From contig NZ_CP152002.1 of assembly GCF_038595055.1 (NCBI RefSeq), positions 6,224,001 to 6,288,000 on the forward strand: a stretch of 64,000 nucleotides of DNA, read 5' to 3'. The notes beneath the pieces are model-generated. The model was not told where the DNA came from and made no database searches. It saw only the letters and a program-made list of their open reading frames with translations. This stretch comes from Paenibacillus sp. FSL R7-0345. GTDB lineage: Bacteria; Bacillota; Bacilli; Paenibacillales; Paenibacillaceae. The position numbers and the translations under genes were made by a program. Shown piece after piece: positions 1-7,274 of this stretch. The first letter of the stretch is position 1. Each line of letters begins with the position of its first letter.

Positions 1-413
1 AGTCCGAGTGCCGCCCCGATAAACTCTGCCAGATCCGTAGCGATAATAACAAGCTCACTCTGAATCCATAAAAAGATCGCTGCCCCCTTCGGAAACTGCT
101 CCCGCGCCACCTCCGGCAGGTTCTTGCCTGTTGCAATACCGAGCTTGGCGGATAACGCCTGGATCAGCACAGCCATCAGATTCGAAGCGGCGATTACCCA
201 CAGGAGCAGGTAACCGTATTTCGAGCCCGCAGTAATATTAGTGGCAAAATTGCCCGGGTCCAGGTACGCTACTGAAGCAATAAAAGCCGGGCCCAGAAAC
301 GGAAGCAGCCGCTTCAACCCTTTTACATCCCCGTTTAAAACGGCCTGTGCCGAAATCTTGTTCTGTCTAACCTTTATGGCTTTGGGTGTCTCCACCGCTG
401 TCTGATCAATCAT
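1..413 (-). CDS. mntH: Nramp-family Mn2+/divalent metal importer, 5' part only
   Basis: Reads leftward from ATG at 413 and leaves the window after 137 codons, so only the N-terminal third is visible. Nramp (SLC11-type) proteins are proton-coupled importers of Mn2+ or Fe2+ in the cytoplasmic membrane. A polar cytoplasmic tail of about 35 residues is followed by a first membrane segment that carries the family's metal-binding motif DPGN at residues 52-55, then further hydrophobic segments. A strong AAGGAGG site lies about 9 bases before the ATG. The upstream region holds repeated 12-mers that may be an operator. The family call is firm; the metal (Mn is commonest) is inferred. Confidence 0.85.
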   Translation of the reverse strand, partial: MIDQTAVETPKAIKVRQNKISAQAVLNGDVKGLKRLLPFLGPAFIASVAYLDPGNFATNITAGSKYGYLLLWVIAASNLMAVLIQALSAKLGIATGKNLPEVAREQFPKGAAIFLWIQSELVIIATDLAEFIGAALG

Positions 414-433
414 GCTGAACCCTCCTTACAACT

Positions 434-522
434 GAAATGTTGTCTATATACACGAATTTTTTATATATGCGAAAAGTTTATTATATAAACGAAATGTTGT
501 CTTCGCACCGAAAATTTGTCTA
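434..522. promoter_or_regulatory. Repeated 12-mer upstream of the Nramp gene
   Basis: GAAATGTTGTCT occurs at 434-445 and again at 491-502, with a related GAAAATTTGTCT at 510-521, in an AT-rich stretch in front of the metal importer. Repeated motifs in this place suggest an operator for a metal-responsive repressor, but the sequence does not match the MntR box I know, so the regulator is unknown. Confidence 0.3.
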
Positions 523-668
523 CACGCACTTAAGTTTCCCTGATGCAACTTTTACTTTACAATCATTATATTACCCATATTGAAAAAAGTAAATGTAATT
601 TTCATGGTTCTCTTTCCTGTTGCACACACAGATACAATTAACGCGAATCGGGGCGTTACAATCAAATC

Positions 669-690
669 AGCCGGCTCAAATGAGCCGGCT
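669..690 (-). terminator. Hairpin overlapping the stop of the XRE regulator gene
   Basis: A perfect inverted repeat, AGCCGGCTCA-AA-TGAGCCGGCT, covers the TGA stop at 676-678. The following minus-strand sequence is only mildly T-rich, so it may be a weak terminator or an mRNA-stabilising stem. Confidence 0.4.
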
Positions 691-1569
691 GTGATCAACA
701 GAACTTCCTATAGATGCGAATACATGACGTGCAGCTTCATCAACCGGCAAAAAGACTCCGATCCCCGGAAACAGACCGCTGCCAGCCGAAAGATACATCT
801 GCTTGTAACGGATCGGCATAAGATCACTCGTATCTTTTACTCTGGCAAGTACGGTTCTATATAAAGGCTCTCCCTGCTTGGGGTCATCATTTCTCATCCC
901 CCAATACTGTTCCCCGCCATGCTGATGCAGTCTCTGCAGCAGGTTCTGATACCAGCCGTCATACCGGGACAGCAGATGATTCCGCCTGAACGCATGCAAA
1001 CCGTTAATCGCATGTGCTTCCCACTGCGCAAACGCTTCTGTATTAAAGGTGGCACGGGAGCGGACAGGCAGTTCAGCGCTGAAATGAAAATCCATCAGAT
1101 TGATCTCATTCGCGGAGATGGCCTCAGGTGATAAATCAAACAGATCCGTAAACAGCTCATTGGCTCCCTTAATGTCCAGAGTTGGTGCTACAAGCATTGC
1201 CGGTATACCGAGCGTATTCAGCAGCTGCCGCGCTCTCCCCAATTCCTGTTCCACCAGTTCCCCCTGCATATCAGGCTGAACGGGAAGATAACCTGCTGCT
1301 GCAAGCAGTTCATTACGCTCATCAAAGGTGCATTCAAGGTATTCTGCTATGCGCAGCATCGTTTCGCGGTCAGGCAAGCGTTGTGAGCGGCCGACCAGCA
1401 GATTTTTATAGGTCAGACAGGACTCGTCGTTTAATTCCTGCTGTGTGAATCTTTTTAAGACGGGATGGGGATCCAGGCTATATTTACGCTGGCGCTTTAT
1501 GCGAAGCGATTCGATTTCTCCCAGTGCAGCTTTCAGCATTTTTTTCTGCAAACCCTTGCCTGCACTCAT
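676..1569 (-). CDS. XRE-family regulator with MmyB-like ligand-binding domain
   Basis: 297 residues from ATG 1569, which has a GGGGGAAG site 5 bases upstream; an ATG 57 bases further up lacks a site and would place the operator palindrome inside the gene. The N-terminal 80 residues form an XRE-type helix-turn-helix (LTYKNLLVGRSQRLPDRETM, then LRIAEYLECTFDERNELLAAAGY). The rest matches the MmyB-like PAS-type domain of actinobacterial and Bacillota regulators (NLMDFHFSAELP, then QYWGMRNDDP and ending FLPVDEAARHVFASI). Such proteins usually repress a divergent oxidoreductase gene and themselves. Here a zinc-independent MDR oxidoreductase is divergent and a 20-base palindrome lies between, so control of both is likely (inference). 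Confidence 0.85.
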   Translation of the reverse strand: MSAGKGLQKKMLKAALGEIESLRIKRQRKYSLDPHPVLKRFTQQELNDESCLTYKNLLVGRSQRLPDRETMLRIAEYLECTFDERNELLAAAGYLPVQPDMQGELVEQELGRARQLLNTLGIPAMLVAPTLDIKGANELFTDLFDLSPEAISANEINLMDFHFSAELPVRSRATFNTEAFAQWEAHAINGLHAFRRNHLLSRYDGWYQNLLQRLHQHGGEQYWGMRNDDPKQGEPLYRTVLARVKDTSDLMPIRYKQMYLSAGSGLFPGIGVFLPVDEAARHVFASIGSSVDHSRLI

Positions 1570-1596
1570 ACCGCTTCCCCCATTTCTTTCATTACA

Positions 1597-1616
1597 CAAG
1601 TGCAGTTCTGCACTTG
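1597..1616. promoter_or_regulatory. Palindromic operator between divergent regulator and oxidoreductase
   Basis: CAAGTGCAG-TT-CTGCACTTG, two perfect 9-base arms around TT. Its right arm touches the -35 (TTGGGC, 1614-1619) of the rightward promoter and it lies in the leader of the leftward regulator gene. This is a good position for repression by the neighbouring XRE protein. Confidence 0.6.
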
Positions 1617-1642
1617 GGCTCATCATTGCCGTCTATTATTAT
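1614..1642 (+). promoter_or_regulatory. Sigma-A-like promoter of the oxidoreductase gene
   Basis: TTGGGC (1614-1619), 17 bases, TATTAT (1637-1642), about 50 bases before the ATG at 1692. The -35 overlaps the palindrome. Confidence 0.5.
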
Positions 1643-1691
1643 ATGTCCCGTGAAGCGCAATTCATATCTTTATATAAAAGAAGGAGGAACT

Positions 1692-2630
1692 ATGAAAGCT
1701 ATAGTCATGTCAGATTACGGAAGTGCCGGTGTCCTCCATGAGCAGGAAGTAGCCAGGCCAGCCTTGCAGGATCATGAGGTTCTTGTTGAAATGCACGTAA
1801 CCACAGTCAATTCGGGAGATCAGCTGATTCGTTCCGGCGCTTTCCGGGATTTGCTCCCGGTACGGTTTCCGCATATTCTTGGTGTGGAGATCGGAGGCGT
1901 AGTGCAAGATACCGGCAAAAGGGTAACCCGGGTCAAGCCGGGCGACCGCGTGATTGGATTTACTTTTACTGGCGGGGCTTATGCCGACTATGTTGCAGTG
2001 AATGAGCATTCATTGGCCGTTATTCCTGAAAACCTTACCTTCGGGGAGACAGCGTCATTGTCCGGCGTAGGCTTGACTGCATGGCAGGCCCTGTTCCGTT
2101 ACGGAAATGTACAGGCCGGAGAGCGGGTCCTCATTCATGCCGGTGCGGGAGCGGTAGGACATCTCGCGGTGCAACTAGCCAAACAGCACGGAGCTCATGT
2201 CACAGCTACAGCACGCACCGGGAATCTGGAATTTGTCCGGGGGCTGGGAGCCGATGAAGTAATCGACTATCTGACTGCGGATTTTGCGGAGGTGACCCGG
2301 CCGGTCGATCTTGTGCTTGATATGGTCCGGGATGGAGGCGTTACGGAAAGCAAAAGCTACGCTGTGCTAAAGGATGGCGGTAAGTACCTGTCGCTCGTGT
2401 CTCCGGCTGTCAGGCACAATCCGGTGATCCGCGGGATCGAAAATCTGTTTGTCCAAGCTGTGCCCGATTCCGCCGGCTGGTCCTCTCTCATACACAGCGT
2501 GCAGGAGCACAAGCTTAAAGTCCATGTGGATAGGATCTTTCCGTTCACTGCCGAGGGTGTGGCAGAAGCCCACCGGAACAATGAAGCCGGAGGCAAACAG
2601 GGCCAGCTGCTGATCTCCTGGAGCCGGTGA
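1692..2630 (+). CDS. MDR-family NADPH:quinone-type oxidoreductase
   Basis: 312 residues; ATG 1692 follows AAGGAGGA by 4-5 bases. The order is that of medium-chain dehydrogenases without structural zinc: an N-terminal GroES-like domain (MKAIVMSDYGSAGVL, GVEIGGVV, VKPGDRVIGF) and a Rossmann domain with GAGAVG at 151-156. The Cys ligands of zinc alcohol dehydrogenases are absent, which puts it with quinone reductases/enoyl reductases that use NADPH on electrophilic carbonyls. It stands alone, divergent from the XRE/MmyB regulator, a common pairing for redox or electrophile defence. Substrate unknown. Confidence 0.85.
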   Translation: MKAIVMSDYGSAGVLHEQEVARPALQDHEVLVEMHVTTVNSGDQLIRSGAFRDLLPVRFPHILGVEIGGVVQDTGKRVTRVKPGDRVIGFTFTGGAYADYVAVNEHSLAVIPENLTFGETASLSGVGLTAWQALFRYGNVQAGERVLIHAGAGAVGHLAVQLAKQHGAHVTATARTGNLEFVRGLGADEVIDYLTADFAEVTRPVDLVLDMVRDGGVTESKSYAVLKDGGKYLSLVSPAVRHNPVIRGIENLFVQAVPDSAGWSSLIHSVQEHKLKVHVDRIFPFTAEGVAEAHRNNEAGGKQGQLLISWSR

Positions 2631-2699
2631 GCTTCAATCCCGGTACCCGCCCGGGGAAATCTCGTGCGGCGGCCTGGTTTATGTACCTTTTGGCACGCA

Positions 2700-2738
2700 A
2701 ACAACGGGAGACAGACTCAGCGCCTGCCTCCCGTTGTT
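2700..2738. terminator. Hairpin between convergent genes
   Basis: Arms AACAACGGGAG (2700-2710) and CTCCCGTTGTT (2728-2738), extended inward by CAG/CTG. It lies between the converging oxidoreductase and the small gene at 2761. There is no long T-run on either side, so efficiency is uncertain. Confidence 0.5.
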
Positions 2739-2760
2739 CGCTCCTTCAGTAAAGTTCCGC

Positions 2761-2961
2761 TTATAGCACACGACGCTGCAAATCTGTACGCAGCTGTTCG
2801 TTCTGCGCCTTCAGCCCGCTGAGCTCCTGTTCCAGCTCCTCCACATGCTTATGCTGCATGCGGCCGCCGTGACCGCGGTGACCATGCCCGCCGGGCATAC
2901 CGAACATCATCAGGATCATCATCATTGGACAAATCAGCGTCAACAGCCAGGACCAACTCAT
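2761..2961 (-). CDS. Small His-rich membrane protein with C-terminal coiled coil
   Basis: 66 residues, preceded by GAGGAGG 7 bases before ATG 2961. One Met-rich hydrophobic segment (LLTLICPMMMILMMFGM, residues 6-22) is followed by a Gly/His stretch (GGHGHRGHGGRMQHKH) and a short heptad-like Leu/Glu coiled coil (VEELEQELSGLKAQNEQLRTDL). The shape resembles the small DUF2933-type membrane peptides of Bacillota, but I cannot place it firmly. The His-rich part could bind metal; that is speculation. A stand-alone gene. Confidence 0.65.
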   Translation of the reverse strand: MSWSWLLTLICPMMMILMMFGMPGGHGHRGHGGRMQHKHVEELEQELSGLKAQNEQLRTDLQRRVL

Positions 2962-3111
2962 CGTTCTGCCTCCTCAGGATTCAAGTTGCTGGTCCCAGTA
3001 TAGAGGCTTTTTGTGTAGAAAATATGTTGTTACGAGCCTGGTCTGGTGTTTATCTGTAAAAAGAAATTTTCCTGTCACGGCCGCAGTCACGATCGCTGGC
3101 CGCCTGTCAGC

Positions 3112-3153
3112 GTTTACCGTTTACCGTTTACCGATTACCGATTACCAGTTACC
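3112..3153. repeat. Heptanucleotide tandem repeat
   Basis: Six 7-base units in a row: GTTTACC three times, GATTACC twice, then AGTTACC. It lies in the 430-base spacer between the small membrane protein gene and glnS. It is a simple-sequence tract with no gene. Confidence 0.8.
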
Positions 3154-3159
3154 ATCGGC

Positions 3160-3297
3160 AACTAAGTGGATTTTCGCTATCTAATTTCGGATTTTCTAGC
3201 GATTTACCAGAACTAAGTGGATTTTCGTCATCTATTTTGGCTCATATCACGCTTATGTGATGAATACGGTGTTTTTAAGTGTCGTTTTTCCAACTAG
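3160..3297. repeat. Dispersed intergenic repeat, family 1 (copies in the glnS spacer)
   Basis: AACTAAGTGGATTTTCG occurs at 3160-3176 and again at 3211-3227, 51 bases apart, each followed by a (C/T)ATCTA-type sequence. A related inverted unit, AAGTGTCGTTTTTCCAACTA, ends near 3296. Similar units recur at 10456-10530 and 17500-17695. They code for nothing and have no transposase; the family is unnamed as far as I can tell. Confidence 0.65.
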
Positions 3298-3394
3298 TTC
3301 TCTGCATACCACTTAACATTTCATAACCGCCCGGCGCCAACCTCAACTCCATCTCCATTTTCATCAAACAAACTTCATTTATACTGATCCTGCT

Positions 3395-5116
3395 CTACTT
3401 CTTCCCCTTCCACCCGTCCTTCAGTGGCACAATCCGGTTGAACACCAGATGCTCCGTGCTGCAATGCTTGTTGTCAGCGGTAAAATAGCCGTGGCGGATG
3501 AACTGGAATCTCTCCAGCGCCAGTGCTTCGAGCACATAGGGCTCGACCAGACAGTGGTTCAAAGTCCGGACGGAATCCGGATTGAGGACACCCTCCCAGG
3601 CTTCGCTTTCGTTCTTCGGCCCTTCGCCAACCTTCAGCAGCTTCTCATACAAATTCACTTCGGCAGGTACCGCATGGCTGGCGGATACCCAGTGGACCGT
3701 TCCTTTGACCTTCCGCCCGCTCATCGCGCTGCCGCTCCTGGTCTCCGGATCATAGGTGCAGCGCAGCTCGCTGATCTCCCCGGTTACCGGGTCTTTGATC
3801 ACTTCGTTGCACTTGATGATATACGCACCCTTCAGGCGCACTTCACCGCCCGGAATCAGCCGGCGGAAGCCCGGCACCGGATGCTCCATAAAGTCTTCCC
3901 GTTCAATGTAAAGGGTGCCGCTGAAAGGTACCTCTCTTGAACCCAGCTCCGGGTTCTCACTATTGTTATCCAGACTCAGCAGCTTAGTCTCCGGTCCGGT
4001 ATAGTTGGTGATCACTATCTTGAGCGGTTCCAGCACAGCCATTACCGCAGGAGCGCTTGCCTTCAGATCCTGTCTCAGTACATGCTCCAGCAAAGAAAAA
4101 TCCACCATCGACTGGCTGCGAACCATCCCGATTTCCGTAACAAACCGTTTGATGCTCTCCGGTGTAAAGCCCCGTCTGCGCAGCCCGCGCAGGGTCGGCA
4201 GCCGCGGATCATCCCAGCCTTCTACATAGCCGCCGGCCACCAGCTCACGGAGGTATCTTTTGCTGGTAACGACTCCGGTCAGGTTGACTCTGCCGAACTC
4301 CCTTTGCCGCGGCGGCTCGGGGATATCCAGTTCATTCAGCACCCACTCATACAGCGGCCGGTGATCCTTGAACTCCAGCGAGCACAGCGAATGGGTCACT
4401 CCCTCGATTGCATCCTGGATCGGATGGGCAAAATCATACATCGGGTACACACACCATTCATCCCCGGTCCGGTAATGCGGCGCATGAATGATCCGGTAGA
4501 GAATCGGGTCGCGGAGGTTGATGTTGGGTGAGCCCATGTCGATTTTGGCCCGGAGCACCATGGCTCCAGAAGGGTAATCTCCCTGCCGCATTCCGGCGAA
4601 CAAGGCCAGATTCTCCTCCACCGGGCGGTCACGATACGGGCTGTTCAGGCCGGGCTGCGTCAATGTGCCCCTGTAGGTTGTCACTTCCTCCGGGGACAGT
4701 TCGCAGACATAAGCTTTTCCTTTACGGATCAGGGTCACGGCACTTTCATAGATCTGCTCCGAATAGTCAGAGCCGTAATAAATCCGCTCTCCCGGACTAC
4801 AGCCCAGCCACTCCAGATCCTCGATGATCGCCTTCACGTATTCCATGTTCTCTTTTAAGGGATTCGTATCGTCAAAACGCAGATTAAACGTACCGCCGAA
4901 TTTACGGGCCAGATCATAGTTGGTATGGATGGCAAACGCGCTGCCGATATGGAGATAACCGTTGGGCTCCGGCGGAAACCGGGTGCAGATTTCCCTGCCG
5001 AACACTCCGATCTCCACATCCTCCCTGATCAGCTTTTCCATAAAATTCTCAACGGGTGCTGCCTTATCATCTAGGGTCGCGCCTGCCACGCCTGTTGCTG
5101 CAGATAAATCCTTCAT
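3395..5116 (-). CDS. glnS: Glutaminyl-tRNA synthetase
   Basis: 573 residues from ATG 5116, with AGGAGGG about 7 bases upstream; longer readings run into the leader RNA. A class I synthetase that charges tRNA-Gln directly. The signature PPEPNGYLHIG is at 48-58, and the second ATP motif VTSKRYL at 283-289 replaces KMSKS as in other GlnRS. The C-terminal beta-barrel anticodon domain (AVNLYEKLL, KHCSTEHLVFNRIVPLKD) completes a full-length enzyme. Many Bacillota lack GlnRS and use the GatCAB route, so its presence supports a Paenibacillus-like host. A T-box with a CAA (Gln) specifier precedes it, so expression should rise when tRNA-Gln is uncharged. Confidence 0.95.
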   Translation of the reverse strand: MKDLSAATGVAGATLDDKAAPVENFMEKLIREDVEIGVFGREICTRFPPEPNGYLHIGSAFAIHTNYDLARKFGGTFNLRFDDTNPLKENMEYVKAIIEDLEWLGCSPGERIYYGSDYSEQIYESAVTLIRKGKAYVCELSPEEVTTYRGTLTQPGLNSPYRDRPVEENLALFAGMRQGDYPSGAMVLRAKIDMGSPNINLRDPILYRIIHAPHYRTGDEWCVYPMYDFAHPIQDAIEGVTHSLCSLEFKDHRPLYEWVLNELDIPEPPRQREFGRVNLTGVVTSKRYLRELVAGGYVEGWDDPRLPTLRGLRRRGFTPESIKRFVTEIGMVRSQSMVDFSLLEHVLRQDLKASAPAVMAVLEPLKIVITNYTGPETKLLSLDNNSENPELGSREVPFSGTLYIEREDFMEHPVPGFRRLIPGGEVRLKGAYIIKCNEVIKDPVTGEISELRCTYDPETRSGSAMSGRKVKGTVHWVSASHAVPAEVNLYEKLLKVGEGPKNESEAWEGVLNPDSVRTLNHCLVEPYVLEALALERFQFIRHGYFTADNKHCSTEHLVFNRIVPLKDGWKGKK

Positions 5117-5173
5117 TTGTATACCCTCCTGTAAGTTGGTAAAATCTCCGCTTATTGAACTTCTCTGGTCAAC

Positions 5174-5212
5174 AAAAAAGAACCCCACCCCCAAGACTGA
5201 TTAGTCTTGGGG
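5174..5212 (-). terminator. T-box terminator of glnS
   Basis: CCCCAAGACT-aatc-AGTCTTGGGG (5212 down to 5189), then a GTGGGG spacer and TTCTTTTTT. It is the alternative fold to the T-box antiterminator. Confidence 0.85.
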
Positions 5213-5465
5213 ACGAGATTCTCGCGGTACCACCCCAGGTTCATTAATATGTCGCCATATTAATCTCATCAAGTACGGCATTGTCCGCAGGAATCGCGGT
5301 ACCAAGGCTTATACTCTAGCTCTGTAACAGGAGCTCCTGTCGTACCATCCCCGGCTGCCGGTTCCAATACGCCGCTCAGAGGCTTGGTTCAATACAGCAA
5401 TCCCTGCCCCTTTTCACCGTCCGGGGCTCTCTGTGAAGGATTACACGTATCTACTCTTCTCATCA
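5174..5465 (-). promoter_or_regulatory. T-box leader of glnS, glutamine specifier
   Basis: On the minus strand the leader shows GAGTAGATACGTG (stem I base), CAGAGAGCC (AG bulge), a specifier region GAAC-CAA-GCCTCTGAG with CAA at 5386-5384, the T-box core GGGTGGTACCGCG near 5222-5235, and a terminator. CAA encodes glutamine and fits the gene that follows. Uncharged tRNA-Gln would stabilise the antiterminator. A second GGTACCGCG sits about 73 bases upstream of the first. Confidence 0.9.
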
Positions 5466-5486
5466 TCGCGTTTATTCATTGGGAAT

Positions 5487-5515
5487 AGGATAACAAATCA
5501 AACTATTACTGTAAA
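5487..5515 (-). promoter_or_regulatory. Promoter of the glnS T-box transcript
   Basis: TTTACA (5515-5510), 17 bases, TATCCT (5492-5487). It starts just after the stop of the upstream gene at 5523 and places the transcript start about 15 bases before the T-box stem I. Confidence 0.5.
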
Positions 5516-5522
5516 GAGGACG

Positions 5523-7079
5523 TTAGCCCTCAAGGAGCGCATTCAGCAGATCAAGCGCTTCTTCATGATCCGGCTCGATAACCAGCGCCTTCCGGGTATA
5601 CTCCAGCGCGCCTGCATCATCCTCCAACTCATAGCAGCAGATAGCCAGACAGTAGAGCACCGTCACGACCGGCTCCTCATCGCCCTCGGCCAGAGACAGC
5701 TCCAGATACCGGCGCGACTCCCCGTACTGATCCATTTCAAACAGCAGCAGGCCGGTGTCCAGGGCCAGATCGTATTTTTGCGGCATCGGGTAATACCCGT
5801 CCCACATCATCCGGATCCCCAGCTGAAGATCTAGCAGCTCCTCGTCATGGGCATCCGGCAATAAGCTTGAAATCCGCTCTGCGCTCTGGATGAACAGCTC
5901 GGCATCATAGCCGCCCAGCCGCCAGAATGCCAGCATCTGCTGCAGTCCCATCGAGTCATAATTATTATCAATCCACAGCTTCATGCTGAAGAAGTCATCC
6001 GGTCCGAACCGTTCTACACTCCGCCGGTAAGCCAGCCGGGTCTGCACATGGGCTTCCGGGTCCTTCAGCATCAGCATGCAGCCGACGTTCAGATTCTTAT
6101 AATGATGCGGAGTGAACAGGGTCTGTGCACCCCTCCGCTCAAAATAATACTGCAGCGCATGATAGTTAGCCGTAAGCGAGATGCTGCCGTGATGCATCAG
6201 CTGCGGCGGCTCGAGGAATTCCCAGTTCTCCAGCCGGTGATCACCCTTATCTGCAGTCAGCAGCATAAAGCCTTCCTTGGACAGGCTGTTCAGCCGCTCC
6301 ATACAGGACAGTGCCGCCGCAGGGAACAGAATATGCGAATCCTCCAGATGATGCTGGTAGAACGAGACTACCTCCTGAAACGGATAGTCCAATTCCTCAT
6401 AGGCGGCGGCACGGACGTAATGATATTCCGGCACGATATCCCTGAGCACTTCAGAAGTAGTCATCGTGTCCGCCTGCTCCGGATACTTCAGGGACACCTC
6501 GCAGTCAAAAATTTTGCCCTCATCCACATACAGCAGCTCCTGCTGAATGCTGTCAAAGAAGTAGTTGGCGATAACCAGCAGCGGCTGTGCAAGACTGCCC
6601 GGCTCTATTACCTGTCCGCTATGCACGAGCTTCAGCTCCGTATCCGCTACAGCATCGAAACGGGCGAAGTCAAGAATCCCTTGCTCGACAAACGGAATCA
6701 GCCGCGGATGCTGCTGCCAGCCGGTGATGTTTTTGAGCGGGAGATCGCTCATAACGTACTTGAACGGCGGCAGGGTAATTCCCGCATATTGAATCAATTC
6801 GCTCAGCTTGTGCAGGGTATGGAAGGCAAAGCGGCCGGCACCTGCGCCCAGCTCCAGTATAATAACCGGCTCTCTGGTCTCCCCGCGGGCTGCCCGGTCC
6901 TGCAGGAAGCCCAGAATCATCTCGGCATAAGCTGTTCCAATCATCGGATTGCTGGTAATGTATTGCGGCACCTGGTCGTTTTTCCAGGCCTGCATGCCAA
7001 GCTGTTCATAATAAGCGCGCTGCAGCTCCCAGATCGGGGCTTCGCTGAAGCGGTATCGTTGTTGTTCACCTGTTGTCAT
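5523..7079 (-). CDS. Methyltransferase-like protein with C-terminal TPR repeats
   Basis: 518 residues from ATG 7079; a GTG 51 bases upstream is possible and neither has a strong ribosome site. Residues 75-84 (LELGAGAGRF) form the glycine loop of a Rossmann methyltransferase, and the surrounding layout (FKYVMSDLP, VIANYFFDSI) recalls the SAM-dependent MidA/NDUFAF7 type. The last 90 residues read as TPR helices (YGESRRYLELSLAEG, VLYCLAICCYELEDDAGALEYTRKALVIEPDHEEAL). Substrate unknown; the TPR part suggests binding to a protein partner. It is followed directly by the glnS promoter, so the two are not cotranscribed except by read-through. Confidence 0.65.
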   Translation of the reverse strand: MTTGEQQRYRFSEAPIWELQRAYYEQLGMQAWKNDQVPQYITSNPMIGTAYAEMILGFLQDRAARGETREPVIILELGAGAGRFAFHTLHKLSELIQYAGITLPPFKYVMSDLPLKNITGWQQHPRLIPFVEQGILDFARFDAVADTELKLVHSGQVIEPGSLAQPLLVIANYFFDSIQQELLYVDEGKIFDCEVSLKYPEQADTMTTSEVLRDIVPEYHYVRAAAYEELDYPFQEVVSFYQHHLEDSHILFPAAALSCMERLNSLSKEGFMLLTADKGDHRLENWEFLEPPQLMHHGSISLTANYHALQYYFERRGAQTLFTPHHYKNLNVGCMLMLKDPEAHVQTRLAYRRSVERFGPDDFFSMKLWIDNNYDSMGLQQMLAFWRLGGYDAELFIQSAERISSLLPDAHDEELLDLQLGIRMMWDGYYPMPQKYDLALDTGLLLFEMDQYGESRRYLELSLAEGDEEPVVTVLYCLAICCYELEDDAGALEYTRKALVIEPDHEEALDLLNALLEG

Positions 7080-7274
7080 CTGGTTTTGAACCTGCTCTCT
7101 GCTATTGTTGCAGCCTGCTTGCTGCTGCACTGTGTTTGTATATGAACGAAATATAACATATTCCGCTGCCTACTCCCAATCATACATCCTGCCTGCCGCC
7201 AATCACAATCATAATTGGCATTTTGGGAACATATACAGTAAACATCCTGCCTTATCATCCGGAAAGGAGCCGTT

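Noticed and set aside
580..864. 94-codon open frame on the plus strand near the left end
   Set aside because: Overlaps the end of the XRE regulator gene in antisense, has no ribosome site and no recognisable features.
3112..3153. Short tandem repeat considered as a CRISPR remnant or origin iteron
   Set aside because: Units are only 7 bases with no spacers, no cas genes and no replication gene; a simple-sequence tract.
6048..7145. 365-codon open frame on the plus strand opposite the methyltransferase-like gene
   Set aside because: The minus-strand frame has a methyltransferase motif and TPR repeats; the plus frame shows no family features.
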